Shown piece after piece: positions 63,292 through 64,000 of a DNA stretch of 64,000 nt. The DNA comes from Fennellomyces sp. T-0311 (taxonomy: Eukaryota; Mucoromycota; Mucoromycetes; Mucorales; Lichtheimiaceae), in the NCBI GenBank assembly GCA_025266875.1, contig JALLLT010000011.1, positions 186,001 through 250,000 on the forward strand, written 5' to 3'. The notes below the pieces were generated by a model that saw only the letters and a program-made list of their open reading frames with translations, did no database searches and was not told the origin of the DNA. Each line of letters starts with the position of its first letter. The first letter of the stretch is position 1. The translations under genes and the position numbers were made by a program.

Positions 63292-64000
63292 ATGGACACA
63301 ATAACCAAAGGCGTCGAAACACTTCTTACTCGCATCCCAAGTGGAAAACGTCGAAGATCAAAGGCAGCCGCTGCTGGCCTCACATGCACTACGATCACAA
63401 GCGAACGAACGCCATCCGCATCTTCAATATCATCAGCGTCGCTGAGTGTGTCACGGACACACAGTGGCAGATCTAGCATGAGCGATGACATTTCACAACA
63501 AGGTTTGTTGTACACATCACATAAACTGTTACAAAATTTACTAATTTTGTATATTATAGACAAAGATAGCTTAATAACGCCACAGCCATCTCCCAGGGCG
63601 CTTAAGCCTACCATTGTCGATGACCACCAGAAGTTCATGGCGCCACCCCCATCTGTTCCTGTTTCACCCATTTCTAGCCCAATCAATCGTACTCCACTCG
63701 ATAACTATAATATCCGTGAAACACTTGGTACGGGACAATTCGGCCGTGTCCACTTGGCAGAGTCCCTTATCGACAAACAATTTTATGCCATCAAAACCCT
63801 GGATAAGCACGATGTCGTACGACTCCGCCAAACTCGCCATATCAACAACGAACAGGCCATTCTCAACAAAGTCAACCACCCATTCCTCGTAAACCTTATC
63901 GAAAGTTTCCAGGACGACTCGCATTTATTTTTTGTTATGGAATATGTCCAAGGCGGTGAACTCTTCCGTATCTTGCGGCAACAAAAACAGTTTTCGGAAG
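63292..64000 (+). CDS. cAMP-dependent protein kinase catalytic subunit, 5' part (cut by window edge)
   Basis: AGC-family kinase acting downstream of cAMP. The start ATG 63292 gives MDTITKGVETLLTRIPSGKR. A Ser/Thr-rich N-terminal extension of about 140 residues is split by one intron (63503-63559), joining ISQQ to DKDSLITPQPSP. The kinase domain opens with LDNYNIRETLGTGQFGRVHL (P-loop GTGQFGRV). The ATP-binding lysine is in FYAIKTLDKHDVV, then INNEQAILNKVNHPFLVNLI, FVMEYVQGGELFRIL and a final KQFSE at the edge. ETLGTGQFGRV and the EYVQGGELF hinge fit PKA-C best. The activation loop and C-terminal FxxF lie outside the window, so a related AGC kinase is not excluded. Confidence 0.85.
   Translation, partial: MDTITKGVETLLTRIPSGKRRRSKAAAAGLTCTTITSERTPSASSISSASLSVSRTHSGRSSMSDDISQQGLLYTSHKLLQNLLILYIIDKDSLITPQPSPRALKPTIVDDHQKFMAPPPSVPVSPISSPINRTPLDNYNIRETLGTGQFGRVHLAESLIDKQFYAIKTLDKHDVVRLRQTRHINNEQAILNKVNHPFLVNLIESFQDDSHLFFVMEYVQGGELFRILRQQKQFSE

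Overview
The window reads as nuclear DNA of an early-diverging filamentous fungus, most likely Mucoromycota (Mucorales-like). This rests on many short introns (about 50-80 nt, GTAAGT-type donors, AG acceptors), a single-frame style of fungal enzymes (Elg1, Lrg1, Atp4, fungal Pkc1 with a DYG motif, Zn2Cys6 regulator), moderately AT-rich intergenic DNA and no operons. The genus cannot be fixed by reading alone. All gene models below were spliced by hand; where lengths are given the exon phases close exactly.

Left part (1-10.2 kb): two same-strand paralogues of a glycine-rich domain (GRDP/DUF1399-like) protein, the first cut by the window edge, with a broken beta-propeller/PQQ-like fragment between them. 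A 5.5 kb gene-poor stretch with repeats, an inverted repeat and decayed open frames follows. Next come importin-9/Kap114 (10286-14125, +) and an MFS transporter (14436-16298, -). A second gene-poor stretch (16.3-23.7 kb) holds only one unrecognised open-frame cluster and a small minisatellite.

Middle (23.7-42.7 kb): purple acid phosphatase (-), mitochondrial N-acetylglutamate synthase (-), protein kinase C (+) facing the LIM-RhoGAP Lrg1 (-), the PCNA-unloader subunit Elg1/ATAD5 (-) and ATP synthase subunit b Atp4 (-). The PKC/Lrg1 pair are successive members of the Rho1 cell-integrity pathway.

Right part (42.7-64 kb): a CDP-choline/ethanolamine phosphotransferase (-), divergent from a Gln/Pro-rich Clg1/Pcl-type cyclin (+). 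Then tRNA 2'-phosphotransferase Tpt1 (-), ribonucleotide reductase large subunit (-), a membrane-anchored 2H phosphoesterase (-), a Zn2Cys6 transcription factor (-), a truncated Fanzor/TnpB-like nuclease C-terminus (-), cystathionine gamma-synthase (+) and the 5' part of a PKA catalytic subunit (+) running off the end.

The most interesting observations are the Fanzor-like remnant; paired ACGCGT (MCB-type) boxes directly upstream of importin-9 and of RNR1, plus one upstream of ELG1; a CACGTG box upstream of the acid phosphatase; and the convergent PKC1-LRG1 pair.
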